Origin: Chloroflexota bacterium
GTDB lineage: Bacteria; Chloroflexota; Anaerolineae; Anaerolineales; Villigracilaceae
Assembly (NCBI GenBank): GCA_016866215.1
Contig: VGNE01000005.1
Span: 43,503-107,502, forward strand
Length of the DNA stretch: 64,000 nucleotides
Direction: 5' to 3'
Part shown: positions 1 to 8,700 of the stretch, piece after piece
Position numbering within the stretch: position 1 is the first letter of the stretch
How the letters are laid out: the number at the start of each line of letters is the position of its first letter
Translations under genes and position numbers: made by a program
Notes under the pieces: model-generated
Seen by the model: the letters and a program-made list of their open reading frames with translations, nothing else
What the model was told of the DNA's origin: nothing
Database searches by the model: none

Positions 1-475
1 TTCCAATCACATTTTGGTCACGAATGATTTCAGACCAATTTGCTGGAAGTGAAAGTTGGTCAAGGTAAAAGTCTGCAACTTGTTCTGTCAAAAGTCTGCT
101 GTCTCTGCCTTCTAAAAATAAACGAGCGATTTGTTCGGCAAAAGCATCGTCCTTCTTGATTTTTTCATAAATTCTTGGCGCACTCCATTCGGGTCCGAAA
201 TCTTGTGCCGCGAATCTTTGCGCTGTGATGATTCTCAAAAACTTTTCCTGGGAGAGATTCGTTAGGGCAAGCAAAACTCCCAAGAAGTTTTCATCTTTTT
301 GCAAAAACTGCTTCAGGTTTTGGGCGGGGTCTGCGCTGGACTCGAAATGCAAAAGTTCTGAAACAATGCCGCTCACTCGCTCGCGCATCAATTGTTCAAG
401 TTCAGGAATCCTCAGCAAGGGCATACAAGTTCGGATGAAATCTTCAAATGATGGTTTTGCGACAGCCATTGCCAT
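1..475 (-). CDS. Unrecognised protein, N-terminal part (runs off left edge)
   Basis: An open minus-strand frame begins at an ATG at 475 and stays open to the window edge, giving about 158 residues that begin MAMAVAKPSFEDF. The protein is soluble-looking, helical and rich in charged residues, with no membrane segment and no motif I recognise. On the minus strand the upstream bases contain a GAAGA-type ribosome site and a TATAAT-like box at about 496-501. The stretch is visibly AT-richer than the genes to its right, which fits an acquired gene. The shape loosely recalls type II restriction enzymes, but I have no motif to support that. It should be treated as unknown until the C-terminal half outside the window is seen. 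Confidence 0.55.
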   Translation of the reverse strand, partial: MAMAVAKPSFEDFIRTCMPLLRIPELEQLMRERVSGIVSELLHFESSADPAQNLKQFLQKDENFLGVLLALTNLSQEKFLRIITAQRFAAQDFGPEWSAPRIYEKIKKDDAFAEQIARLFLEGRDSRLLTEQVADFYLDQLSLPANWSEIIRDQNVIG

Positions 476-605
476 AAAAAGTGTCTTCTTTTTTGATTAT
501 ATCAATTTTATTCAATTTTGGCACATATGTTCGATATGATTTTCAACGCAGAATCATCCACCTGTAGCCTCTTGGACAAATACCTTTGCTATCGGGAAAA
601 CGGCT

Positions 606-1244
606 TTACTCAATCAACCCATGCTCGCGCGCATACCTCACCAGTTCCACGCGGCTTTGCAGACCAAGTTTCCCGCATAAATTAGCGCGGTGGCTTTCCG
701 CCGTGCGGATGCTGATATTCAACTCTTCACCGATCTGCTTATTGGTATAACCCTGTACGATCAGTTTGAGCACTTCGATCTCGCGCGGTGTCAGTGTTTC
801 GGCAGATTTTGGTGCCGCGATAACGGCGGGTACTTCATCCTTTAAGAGCAGGCGAAGCATGGAGGGATCAACGTACAGGTCGCCGCGCAGGATGGTGCGG
901 ATGGCGGAAATCAACTCGGTCTCGGCGGCATGCTTCAAGATATAGCCGCCTGCCCCAGCTCTGAGCGCCTCTTTCAACAACGCCTGATCTTCATGAATGG
1001 TCAGGATTAAGATATGCAGGGAGGGAAACTGCGGTTTGATTCTCCTTGTGATCGAAATCCCATCCAGGTCGGGCATGCTGATATCGAGCACCAGCACGTC
1101 AGGCTGAGTCTTCGCGACCAGATCAAGCGTTTCGTATCCGCCCGTTGCTTCGCCGACCAGTTCCATCGTGGTTTCGGTATGGATCAGCACGCGCAATCCC
1201 GCACGGACAATGGCGTGGTCGTCTGCGATCAAAACCCTAATCAT
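606..1244 (-). CDS. NarL/FixJ-type response regulator
   Basis: The 212-residue protein has a receiver domain (about 1-120) with the acidic pair in IADDH, the phospho-acceptor Asp54 in VLVLDISMPD and the conserved Lys near 104 in YILKH. A LuxR-type DNA-binding domain follows (about 145-207; LTPREIEVLKL, then NKQIGEELNISIRTAESH). It should be phosphorylated by the kinase whose gene overlaps its start by 8 nt, so the pair is translationally coupled. Family knowledge says such regulators dimerise on phosphorylation and activate or repress promoters. The target genes cannot be read from the sequence. Length and motifs are typical, and identification to family is secure. Confidence 0.95.
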   Translation of the reverse strand: MIRVLIADDHAIVRAGLRVLIHTETTMELVGEATGGYETLDLVAKTQPDVLVLDISMPDLDGISITRRIKPQFPSLHILILTIHEDQALLKEALRAGAGGYILKHAAETELISAIRTILRGDLYVDPSMLRLLLKDEVPAVIAAPKSAETLTPREIEVLKLIVQGYTNKQIGEELNISIRTAESHRANLCGKLGLQSRVELVRYAREHGLIE

Positions 1245-3291
1245 TGCAAGGCACCTCCACTTTGACCGTTGTCCCTTTTCCGGGCGAACTCTCGATGGTG
1301 AACGTCCCGCCCAGCATCTCGACCCGTTCCCTCATGCCGAACAATCCGATCTGATCTTCCGCCATCGCTGAAGCGGGAATGAAACCGACGCCATCGTCCT
1401 CAACAATTACACTCAAACATTTCGTCGTCCGGCTCAGCAATACGTCCACGCGCGTGGCTTTGGCGTGGAGCATCACATTCGTAAGCGATTCTTGAACGAT
1501 GCGAAATAATGCGGTCTCTATTTCGATGGGCAGCCGTTTATCGTTAATACCCACCGTTTCGAACTCGATCTTTACATTATTCTGGCGGCTGAATTCCTGG
1601 ATGAATTGTCCGAGCGCTGTCACGAGTCCAAGATGATCGAGACTCGCAGGTCGAAGGTTGACCGCAAGGCGATGCAGGTTTTCCTGGATCATATTGGCGG
1701 TTCGTTTCAACTCGGCGGCGCGCACATGGATCGCGGCGGGATCGTTTGCATCGCGTTCAAGCAGTCCGAGCTGAACTGTCAACGCGGCGAGCAGTTGTCC
1801 TGATTCGTCGTGCAATTCGCGGGAAAGATGGAGGCGCTCCTCCTCCTGCGCCTTTATCAAACGCTGAGAGAGAGCGTGCAACTGGCGATTGGTCATCCGC
1901 ACCTCGTCTAACAGCCACGCGTTTTGAATCGCGACAGCCGCCAGATTGACAAAAGACTGGATCAGAATTCGCTTGTCTTCCGAAAAGAAATCCCTGCGCT
2001 TGCTGAGCATCTTCAGCGCGCCGATGGGCTGATTGCTGAACGTCAGCGGAAACGCCGCATACGTCTGATAGGTCGCGTCCATCCCATCGGAAACGCTGTC
2101 CATCATTTCAATAAAAACGCCCTGCAATTGGGATTGCGGCTCGCGTTCCCACTTCTTTTTTTGGATGACCACCGCCTCGACGGGCATCCCGTGGACGGCG
2201 GACGTACGCGGCTCGCCACCCTCGCGGCAGGGCGCGTCGATCCAAGCAACGTCCAAGCCCAAACGCGTCACCGCCAAACGACAGATGATGTGATAAATAC
2301 TGGCGACCTCGAAGTTATCCAGAAATATCCCCGATGAATCGTTCAATGTGGACAATTCCTCGGCTCGCTGCTGCAATGCCTCGGCTGCATTCCGCCGCTC
2401 GATGGTCGCTGCGGCAAGGATCAGCGCGGTCAATGAGACGACCGCTGTAAAAGTCTGCAAAAGGACGAGGCTATCGTTCATCGACTCGAGCGAGAACGGC
2501 CCCAATCCCTGCACCGTCCCCCAAATGGCAATCCCCGAAACGACGAAGATAGCGAGCGTCGCCCCATGCTGTTCCAATCGCAACGCCGCCCAGATGATGA
2601 ACGGGAAGACCAGATAGATCAAAGCCTGATGGAAGATTCCGTCGGGCGGCTCGCTGCCGAAAACGTACCAGGTCACAGATGCCAGCAAGATAAGAAGTAT
2701 GAAACCCTCCCAATACTGGATGCTTCGTGACCTAAGCGAGGGCAAGTGCGTCCAGACCAGCAAGGCTGGCGTGACAACGAGCGCGCCAAGCAGGTTGCCA
2801 ATCCACCACGTGGACCAAATCGCCCAAAACACCGACGGTTCCGCCTGCCTCGCAAACATCAATGTATACGTTCCAATCGTAGCGCTGATGGCGGCGCTGA
2901 ACAAGGAAACGACTCCCAACCCTACTACATCACGAATCCGATCCATGGAATTATGGAAGTTAACGACGCGTTTTAGCAAATATGCCCCTGTGAGCGCCTC
3001 GAGCGTATTACCTATCGCAAGCCCCACTGCAACGACAGGATCCGCACCCGTGAACAGCGACCCAAATAAAACGCCAATGCTGATCCCAGGCCAAACGTTG
3101 AATCCAAAAACCAGAAGCGCAGCAAGCGCGATTCCTGTCGGCGGCCAGACTGGCGACGTGTTGAATTGCACGTACGCCATCTTCAGTCCCACCCGCGCGA
3201 TGAGGTGGTAAATTATTGCCAGGGCAAGGATTTTTAGCAAATAGATTGCCACGGATTTGGGGGCCGGCAAAATGGATTTCATCGAAGACAT
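1237..3291 (-). CDS. MASE1-GAF-HisKA_3 sensor histidine kinase
   Basis: A 684-residue membrane kinase. Residues about 12-300 form a multi-helix MASE1 sensor region (recognisable by FNTSPVWPPTGIALAALL). A GAF-like domain follows at about 310-460. The HisKA_3 dimerisation helix carries the phospho-acceptor His in SRELHDESGQ, near residue 485. The HATPase domain ends the protein, with an N-box (QESLTNVMLHAKA), a G1 box (DDGVGF) and GLFGMRERVEMLGG. It autophosphorylates and passes the phosphate to the regulator just downstream (8-nt overlap). The ligand sensed by MASE1 is unknown. The start at 3291 puts the first membrane helix near the N-terminus. Confidence 0.93.
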   Translation of the reverse strand: MSSMKSILPAPKSVAIYLLKILALAIIYHLIARVGLKMAYVQFNTSPVWPPTGIALAALLVFGFNVWPGISIGVLFGSLFTGADPVVAVGLAIGNTLEALTGAYLLKRVVNFHNSMDRIRDVVGLGVVSLFSAAISATIGTYTLMFARQAEPSVFWAIWSTWWIGNLLGALVVTPALLVWTHLPSLRSRSIQYWEGFILLILLASVTWYVFGSEPPDGIFHQALIYLVFPFIIWAALRLEQHGATLAIFVVSGIAIWGTVQGLGPFSLESMNDSLVLLQTFTAVVSLTALILAAATIERRNAAEALQQRAEELSTLNDSSGIFLDNFEVASIYHIICRLAVTRLGLDVAWIDAPCREGGEPRTSAVHGMPVEAVVIQKKKWEREPQSQLQGVFIEMMDSVSDGMDATYQTYAAFPLTFSNQPIGALKMLSKRRDFFSEDKRILIQSFVNLAAVAIQNAWLLDEVRMTNRQLHALSQRLIKAQEEERLHLSRELHDESGQLLAALTVQLGLLERDANDPAAIHVRAAELKRTANMIQENLHRLAVNLRPASLDHLGLVTALGQFIQEFSRQNNVKIEFETVGINDKRLPIEIETALFRIVQESLTNVMLHAKATRVDVLLSRTTKCLSVIVEDDGVGFIPASAMAEDQIGLFGMRERVEMLGGTFTIESSPGKGTTVKVEVPCND

Positions 3292-3703
3292 TATACGACG
3301 AGCAACCAGATACGAAACTTAAAAGGTATCCTTTCTTGAAATGACAAAAATCCCCAAATTTGTGAACTTATCCCCTCGTTTTCCAAAACAGTCTACCCAA
3401 TTAAAATATCGGTTAGTGTTTTCGTAGATTTTCGAAGGGTGATGGTTTACAAGAAAAGTCATTACATTCATACCTTCCCTCATCTGCTGAACAATCTACA
3501 ATTCGCACTCGCATGAAGTATCGGTTTCTTTCGTTACGTAACTTGCTCGCCCCCATTCTACATTCTGCTATGATCGCCCTGGGTGGCGCAATTCCAGGTT
3601 CCGATTCAAAGACTATAGCGAAAGCATTTCCTGACTAATCCTTGGTGTATTCAGCGATTCCCAGTTGGATGCACTTTTTTATGTGTTGAAAGGAGCAAAA
3701 ATC
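3292..3703. other. Intergenic region between divergent genes
   Basis: There is no supportable gene in these about 410 bases. It separates the divergently oriented kinase operon (minus) and flavodoxin operon (plus), so it must hold both promoters. A perfect 10-bp palindrome, GTTACGTAAC, lies at 3533-3542 and could be an operator. No convincing -35/-10 pair was found. The ribosome site for the flavodoxin gene (AAAGGAG, 3689-3695) is at the right end. Confidence 0.4.
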
Positions 3704-4225
3704 TTGAAACAAAAAATCCTGGTTACCTACGCCAGCCGCTTCGGTTCCACCGAAGGTGTGGCACAAGCCATTGGAAAAACACTGTCTGAAGCCGGCGCAG
3801 ATGTGGATGTCCTACCCATGAGCGGGGTTAAGGATCTATCCATATACAAGTCCGTCGTGGCAGGCAGTGCCATCAATGGCGGTGCATGGCTTCCGGAAGC
3901 CATGCAGTTTGTACGCGCACATCAAGCCGAGTTGAAACACAAACCGTTTGCCTCATTCTTAGTTTGCATGACGCTGACCATGAAAAACGGCGAGCAATAT
4001 CGCAGTCATGTCTCCTCATGGCTGGAGCCTGTCCGCGCGTTGGTGAGACCCGTGAGTGAAGGCTTGTTCGCAGGTAGGTTGGACATCCGCAAAATTCCCT
4101 CATTCAGCGACCGCCTGAAATTTCGATTGAGCGTTTTGTTCGGTGTCTGGAAGGAAGGCGACCATCGCGATTGGGACGCCATCCAAAAATGGGCAAGAGA
4201 GTTGAAACTGTTGTTTACAAAATGA
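3704..4225 (+). CDS. Flavodoxin-domain protein (protoporphyrinogen oxidase HemG-like)
   Basis: About 173 residues beginning KQKILVTYASRFGSTEGVAQ, a classic flavodoxin FMN phosphate-binding loop (T/S-x-x-G-S-T-E-G). The rest fits the flavodoxin_5 type used by HemG-like proteins: small, FMN-binding, cytosolic electron carriers. The frame is open further upstream, but I choose the TTG at 3704 because AAAGGAG at 3689-3695 sits 8 nt before it and nothing upstream looks conserved. It heads a plus-strand run of closely packed genes, with the CPBP protease 49 nt downstream. Whether it truly oxidises protoporphyrinogen cannot be told, as many homologs are unassigned flavodoxins. Confidence 0.8.
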   Translation: MKQKILVTYASRFGSTEGVAQAIGKTLSEAGADVDVLPMSGVKDLSIYKSVVAGSAINGGAWLPEAMQFVRAHQAELKHKPFASFLVCMTLTMKNGEQYRSHVSSWLEPVRALVRPVSEGLFAGRLDIRKIPSFSDRLKFRLSVLFGVWKEGDHRDWDAIQKWARELKLLFTK

Positions 4226-4274
4226 TAAGAGAATCACAAATGCCTTGAATTCAAACGAGAAGGAAAGGATGCAT

Positions 4275-4907
4275 ATGAAATCTACCCGAGTTTTGTTCGA
4301 AACCATCGTCGTCGGCGTCATTACCCTGACGGGTATGTTATTCATTCCATCTGCAAAACTCCTTTTTGCCATGCTCCCGGTGGCATACCTGCTCATCGAA
4401 CGTCGCCTCCGCAAACGGACGTGGGGCGATTTGGGCTTCAATGGTCGAATCTTCTGGGCGGATTTGCGCGTCAACTGGATTTTGTTCGTGTTCATGGGAT
4501 TCGTGATCCAACCTGCAACAGCACTATGGGCAAAAACATATTTTCCTGAATTCCTGGCGCACGTCCAGGCGCGGCTGCCTTTCGAGAATGGGCTGGGCTG
4601 GGGAATCCTCCTGCCGCTGCTCGCGATTTCACTTATCGGCGAGGAGATGACATATCGCACGCTGATCCAGGGTCGGCTGTCCCAGTTCATTGGAACGCCG
4701 GCGGGAATTGGTGTGGCTTCGCTTCTGTTTGGGTTGGCGCACTTCGTGCCGGGACCGGGTATCGTCGTGTTGACCGATGTCGGTCTGATCGTTGTCTCCT
4801 CCCTGTTTTATGGCGTGTTGTTTGCCCGCTGTAACAACCTGTGGGTCGTCTGGCTGGCTCACCTGTTGGGCGATATTTTTGGGTTGATCATTTTGGCTAC
4901 GGTCTAA
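4275..4907 (+). CDS. CPBP-family intramembrane metalloprotease
   Basis: About 210 residues with several hydrophobic helices and the three CPBP (Abi/CAAX protease) signatures: EExxxR as GEEMTYR, FxxxH as FGLAHF, and a last helix motif HLLGDIFG. Family members are integral-membrane proteases related to CAAX-processing enzymes; bacterial substrates are usually unknown. The ATG at 4275 is chosen because AAAGG at 4264-4268 gives a 6-nt spacer; an ATG at 4269 is the alternative. It ends 2 nt before the next start, so it is co-translated with the glycosyltransferase. Confidence 0.85.
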   Translation: MKSTRVLFETIVVGVITLTGMLFIPSAKLLFAMLPVAYLLIERRLRKRTWGDLGFNGRIFWADLRVNWILFVFMGFVIQPATALWAKTYFPEFLAHVQARLPFENGLGWGILLPLLAISLIGEEMTYRTLIQGRLSQFIGTPAGIGVASLLFGLAHFVPGPGIVVLTDVGLIVVSSLFYGVLFARCNNLWVVWLAHLLGDIFGLIILATV

Positions 4908-4909
4908 CG

Positions 4910-6172
4910 ATGATGCATATCACCATCTTCGGCGCGGGTTCCCAGGGCGATATTCAACCCTGCTTGCGTCTTGGGAAAGGTTTGCAGAACTCTGGCTTTC
5001 AGATTCTTTTGGCGGCTCCGCAAAATTTTGCCGGGTTGATCGGCGAGCAAGGCGTGCCGTTTTATTCATTACGCGGCGATGTGCAAAAAATCATGTCGAG
5101 CGAGACGGGGCAAAGTTTCATGGAAAACGGCAACACAAACTTGTTTCAATCCATTCGCGCCATGCGAAAGATGGTTGGGCAGGTCGCCATTCAAATGGCG
5201 GAGGATGTGTTGGATGCCTGCCGCGATGCCAGTGCGCTTATCACGCTGGCGGTCTTTGCCCCGTTTGGAAAGACGATTGCCGAGATCTGCGGTATCCCGC
5301 TCATCCTTGTCGAGCCGACGCCCGTGCTCCCGACGCGCAACTTTCCCGCCCCAGGATGGATCGTGCAAAAGAATCTCGGTGGGATACACAATCGCCTATC
5401 AGGCTTTGTCATGCTGAATGTCATCTGGCAATGGTATCGTCCTTTTGTGAACGAATTTCGTGAGCGCTTTGGTTTGCGGCGCATGAACGCCTCAGACTTT
5501 CATCACATTCTGAACTCCACTATTTTGCTGAGCGCCTACAGCCCGAAAGTGATTCCCCATCCGCGCGATTGGTCGGATAACGTCCATATCACAGGACACT
5601 GGTTTCAAGATTCGCAATCCGTCTGGCAGCCTTCTGTTGAGTTGGAAAATTTTCTCGCACAAGGGGAATCGCCTGTGTATGTTGGGTTTGGCAGTATGGC
5701 AGGGTGCGATCCTGAACGTCTCACCGCGCTTGTGCTTGAAGCGTTATCGAAGAGCGGTCAACGCGGCGTGCTTGCGACAGGATGGGGAGGCTTGAACACC
5801 ACGAACGCGCCAAAGCATGTATTTGTGTTGGACTCTGCGCCGCATGGCTGGCTCTTCCCACGAATGTCGGCAGTTGTGCATCACGGCGGCGCAGGGACGA
5901 CCGCCGAGGGCTTGCGGGCAGGCATGCCAACTGTAATCGTTCCGTTTATTGTGGACCAACGCTTTTGGGGAGAGCGGTTGTATGAAATAGGCGTTGGGGT
6001 GAAGCCGATGCCAGCCAAAGGGTTGACGGCGGATAAATTGGCAGAATCAATTCACAGGGCGGTAAGCGAAGCGCAGATCAGGCAAAGAGCCGAGTCGCTT
6101 GGGAAGATGATCCGCTCGGAGGATGGCATCGGCAATGCGGTGAAAATCGTCACGCATTATTTGGGAGCATGA
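4910..6172 (+). CDS. GT1/GT28-like glycosyltransferase (sterol/macrolide UGT type)
   Basis: A 420-residue two-domain glycosyltransferase. The N-terminus has the GT28-like acceptor domain start HITIFGAGSQGDIQPCLRLG. The C-terminal half carries the nucleotide-sugar signature VHHGGAGTTAEGLRAGMP followed by VPFIVDQRFWGERL. This is the layout of UDP-glucose sterol, flavonoid or macrolide glucosyltransferases, so a lipophilic acceptor is likely (inference). The frame opens upstream, but ATG 4910, two bases after the preceding stop, matches the family N-terminus. The downstream acyltransferase-like gene begins 1 nt after its stop, indicating one operon. Confidence 0.88.
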   Translation: MMHITIFGAGSQGDIQPCLRLGKGLQNSGFQILLAAPQNFAGLIGEQGVPFYSLRGDVQKIMSSETGQSFMENGNTNLFQSIRAMRKMVGQVAIQMAEDVLDACRDASALITLAVFAPFGKTIAEICGIPLILVEPTPVLPTRNFPAPGWIVQKNLGGIHNRLSGFVMLNVIWQWYRPFVNEFRERFGLRRMNASDFHHILNSTILLSAYSPKVIPHPRDWSDNVHITGHWFQDSQSVWQPSVELENFLAQGESPVYVGFGSMAGCDPERLTALVLEALSKSGQRGVLATGWGGLNTTNAPKHVFVLDSAPHGWLFPRMSAVVHHGGAGTTAEGLRAGMPTVIVPFIVDQRFWGERLYEIGVGVKPMPAKGLTADKLAESIHRAVSEAQIRQRAESLGKMIRSEDGIGNAVKIVTHYLGA

Positions 6173-6173
6173 C

Positions 6174-6977
6174 ATGAGTGACAAGAGTTATCAACTCGTC
6201 CCCTTCCCCAAAATCCGCCGCTTGATGGTGGATGGCGGATACATGGCGCGCCAGAAGCATTTGATCCACGGCTTGGTGGAAATGGATGTCACTCACGCCC
6301 GTCGGATGATCCACGAACACAAGGCGCGGACAGAACAGGTGTTATCGTTCACCGCTTTCATCATAGCGTGCCTTGGACAGGTTGTGGATAGGAACAAGCA
6401 CATGCAAGCCGTACGTACCTGGCGGGAAAAACTGGCGCTCTTCGATGACGTGGATGTGAACACGATGTTTGAGGTCGAAGTCGATGGTCGCAAGATCATC
6501 CGCCCGCACATCATTCGGGCGGTGAATAGAAAGTCCCTGCGCGAAATCCATGACGAGATCAGAGCCTTTCAAAGCGATCACGAGCATGGACGGGAAGCGA
6601 AGTTTATTGACAGTTTCGTTCTTCTGCCTGCCTTCATCCGCCGATTCTTTTTGGGGATTCTATTCAAGAGTCCGCAGATGTTGAAAGAAATGAACGGCAC
6701 AGTCTCTTTGACCGCTGTGGGCATGTTCGGTAACGGCGGCGGTTGGGGCATCCCCGTTTCCAATCACACGCTTCAAATCACGTTGGGCGGACTGGCAGAG
6801 AAGCCTGTGCTGAATAACGGTCAACTGGAAAACCACGAGTTTCTATGTGTGACGATCAGCATCGACCACGATATTGTGGACGGCGCTCCTGCAACCCGCT
6901 TCATCCAAAGGTTGAAGGAACTGGTCGAAAGCGGTTATGGCATTGGAGAGTTCATCGAAAGAGCAGAGGCAAAATGA
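6174..6977 (+). CDS. 2-oxoacid dehydrogenase acyltransferase (E2)-like catalytic domain protein
   Basis: 267 residues resembling only the catalytic domain of dihydrolipoamide acyltransferases (CAT fold). The active-site block near the C-terminus reads SIDHDIVDGAPATRF, retaining the catalytic His and the DG of the HxxxDG motif. No lipoyl or E1/E3-binding domain is present, and there are no E1 or E3 genes nearby, so it is not part of a normal dehydrogenase complex. Its place between a glycosyltransferase and a methyltransferase suggests acyl transfer in a tailoring pathway, as chloramphenicol acetyltransferase-fold enzymes do (inference). The start follows the previous stop directly and the end overlaps the next start (ATGA). 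Confidence 0.85.
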   Translation: MSDKSYQLVPFPKIRRLMVDGGYMARQKHLIHGLVEMDVTHARRMIHEHKARTEQVLSFTAFIIACLGQVVDRNKHMQAVRTWREKLALFDDVDVNTMFEVEVDGRKIIRPHIIRAVNRKSLREIHDEIRAFQSDHEHGREAKFIDSFVLLPAFIRRFFLGILFKSPQMLKEMNGTVSLTAVGMFGNGGGWGIPVSNHTLQITLGGLAEKPVLNNGQLENHEFLCVTISIDHDIVDGAPATRFIQRLKELVESGYGIGEFIERAEAK

Positions 6978-7813
6978 ATATCGAGATCATCAAACAACTG
7001 CAGGAAAAACCCGAGCCCTTCACCCCCGGCGAACCGCTCTTTTGGGATGACCCGCATATTTCGGCGCAGATGTTGAAATGGCATCTCAATCCGGAGAATG
7101 ACGTTGCCAGCCGCCGACCGGAAACGATTCAAAAATCGGTGAGTTGGCTGATCGCTTCCCTCGGACTTCAGGCGGGTGACTCCATCCTGGACCTGGGCTG
7201 CGGTCCAGGGCTTTATACAGCCCGTCTGGCGGAACGGGGCTTGCGCGTCACGGGTGTGGATTATTCCCACCGCTCGATTGAGCATGCAACGGAATTTGCC
7301 CGCCAGCACAATCTGGATATTCGCTACCGCTATCAGGATTACCTGACACTCGAGGATGAAAATCAATACGATGCGGCGCTCCTGATCTACGGCGACTTTT
7401 GTCCACTTTCACCCGAACAGCGCAGTAGACTGCTTGGAAACGTTCACTGTGCCCTCAAACCCGGCGGACATTTTGTCCTTGATGTAACCACACCCACCCA
7501 TCGCAAAAAACACGGCAATCGCAATGGATGGTATGCAGTTGAGACCGGATTCTGGAAGCGGCGTCCGCACCTGGTTCTGGAGGAAGGGTTTGACTATCCC
7601 GAACAATCCATCTTTCTGGATCAAGCCATCGTGATCGAGGAAGGCGGCAAGGTCTCGGTATATCGCAATTGGTTTCAGGATTTCATACGCGAAACCATCG
7701 CAAGCGAGTTGGAGGCTGGCGGCTTTACGGTGAAAAGCGTCTGGAACGATCTCACTGGAACTCCCTTCTCAGAAGATACCGAGTGGATCGGCATTGTCGC
7801 GCGAAAAAAATGA
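6974..7813 (+). CDS. Class I SAM-dependent methyltransferase
   Basis: 279 residues with a Rossmann methyltransferase core. Motif I is SILDLGCGPGLYTARLAERG and the acidic end of strand 2 is in VTGVDYS; a motif IV-like block (YDAALLIYGDF) and HCALKPGGHFVLDV follow. The frame is open well upstream, but the ATG at 6974 overlaps the preceding TGA and gives a sensible N-terminus. The substrate is unknown. In this operon it may modify the same molecule as the glycosyltransferase and E2-like enzyme (inference). Confidence 0.88.
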   Translation: MNIEIIKQLQEKPEPFTPGEPLFWDDPHISAQMLKWHLNPENDVASRRPETIQKSVSWLIASLGLQAGDSILDLGCGPGLYTARLAERGLRVTGVDYSHRSIEHATEFARQHNLDIRYRYQDYLTLEDENQYDAALLIYGDFCPLSPEQRSRLLGNVHCALKPGGHFVLDVTTPTHRKKHGNRNGWYAVETGFWKRRPHLVLEEGFDYPEQSIFLDQAIVIEEGGKVSVYRNWFQDFIRETIASELEAGGFTVKSVWNDLTGTPFSEDTEWIGIVARKK

Positions 7814-7939
7814 GCGATCGAGATGAGCAATATTGTGCCGTGCGCCGGGGATGATCCCTGAAAGAGAGGTGCACTCTGGCAATAATGAGCGTGTTTGTCT
7901 TTCGTTTTCTAAAATAAATCTTGCAGAAAGGTAACACAA

Positions 7940-8677
7940 ATGTCCGATCTGAAACAAAATGAAAGCCAATGGAAAAGTATTTATATCGTTGGCGGAATTG
8001 CCGCCATCCTGTCGTTGGTCGCAGTCGTGCTGGATATCTTCATCGGCTCTGCAACGGGAGGGAACCTGTCAGAACTCCCGCAAACGGCAGTGGAGCGTTT
8101 CGCTCAATTTCAACAAAATGCCTGGCTGGGCTTGTATAACCTTGATCTGCTGAATACGGTCAATCAGTTGATTTCGATCCCGGTCTATTTCGCGTTATAT
8201 GCCGCCCTTCGCAAAACAAACAAGCCGTATGCCTTGCTTGCGCTCATCATCTTCCTGCATGGTACCGCCATCTTCGTATCCAACAACACCGCCCTCCCGA
8301 TGTTGGAGTTAAGCAGGAAGTATGCCCTTGCGGATGAAATGCAAAAGTCTTTGCTTGCTGCCGCTGGTGAAGCCATGCTGGTCCGCGGCGAACATGGCAG
8401 TTTGGGTGTGTTTTTTAGCTTCCTCCTGCCGACCCTTTCCGCGTTGGTCTTTTCCTTTGTGATGTTACAGGGAAATGTGTTTAGCAAGGCAAATGCCTAT
8501 GTCGGCATCCTTGGCAATGCCTTGATGCTGGTCTATATCCTGTTGGTCACCTTTGCGCCAACCGTCAAGAACATGGCAATGGCGTTTGCCATGCCCGGCG
8601 GGCTGCTGCTCCTGGCATGGATGGTTATGCTCACCCTTCGTTTATTTCGTTTGGGAACTTCACGGGATGACAGCTAG
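7940..8677 (+). CDS. Multi-pass membrane protein, possibly DUF4386-like
   Basis: 245 residues with about six or seven hydrophobic helices (about 15-37, 75-95, 103-120, 150-175, 182-205, 213-235) and a hydrophilic loop containing LSRKYALADEMQKSLLAAAGEAML. This resembles DUF4386-type integral membrane proteins, though I am not certain of the family. The ribosome site GAAAGG lies a few bases before the ATG. A 126-nt gap separates it from the methyltransferase, so it may start a second transcription unit with the next two genes. Function unknown. Confidence 0.7.
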   Translation: MSDLKQNESQWKSIYIVGGIAAILSLVAVVLDIFIGSATGGNLSELPQTAVERFAQFQQNAWLGLYNLDLLNTVNQLISIPVYFALYAALRKTNKPYALLALIIFLHGTAIFVSNNTALPMLELSRKYALADEMQKSLLAAAGEAMLVRGEHGSLGVFFSFLLPTLSALVFSFVMLQGNVFSKANAYVGILGNALMLVYILLVTFAPTVKNMAMAFAMPGGLLLLAWMVMLTLRLFRLGTSRDDS

Positions 8678-8700
8678 CCGTTCCTACACAAAGAGAGAAA

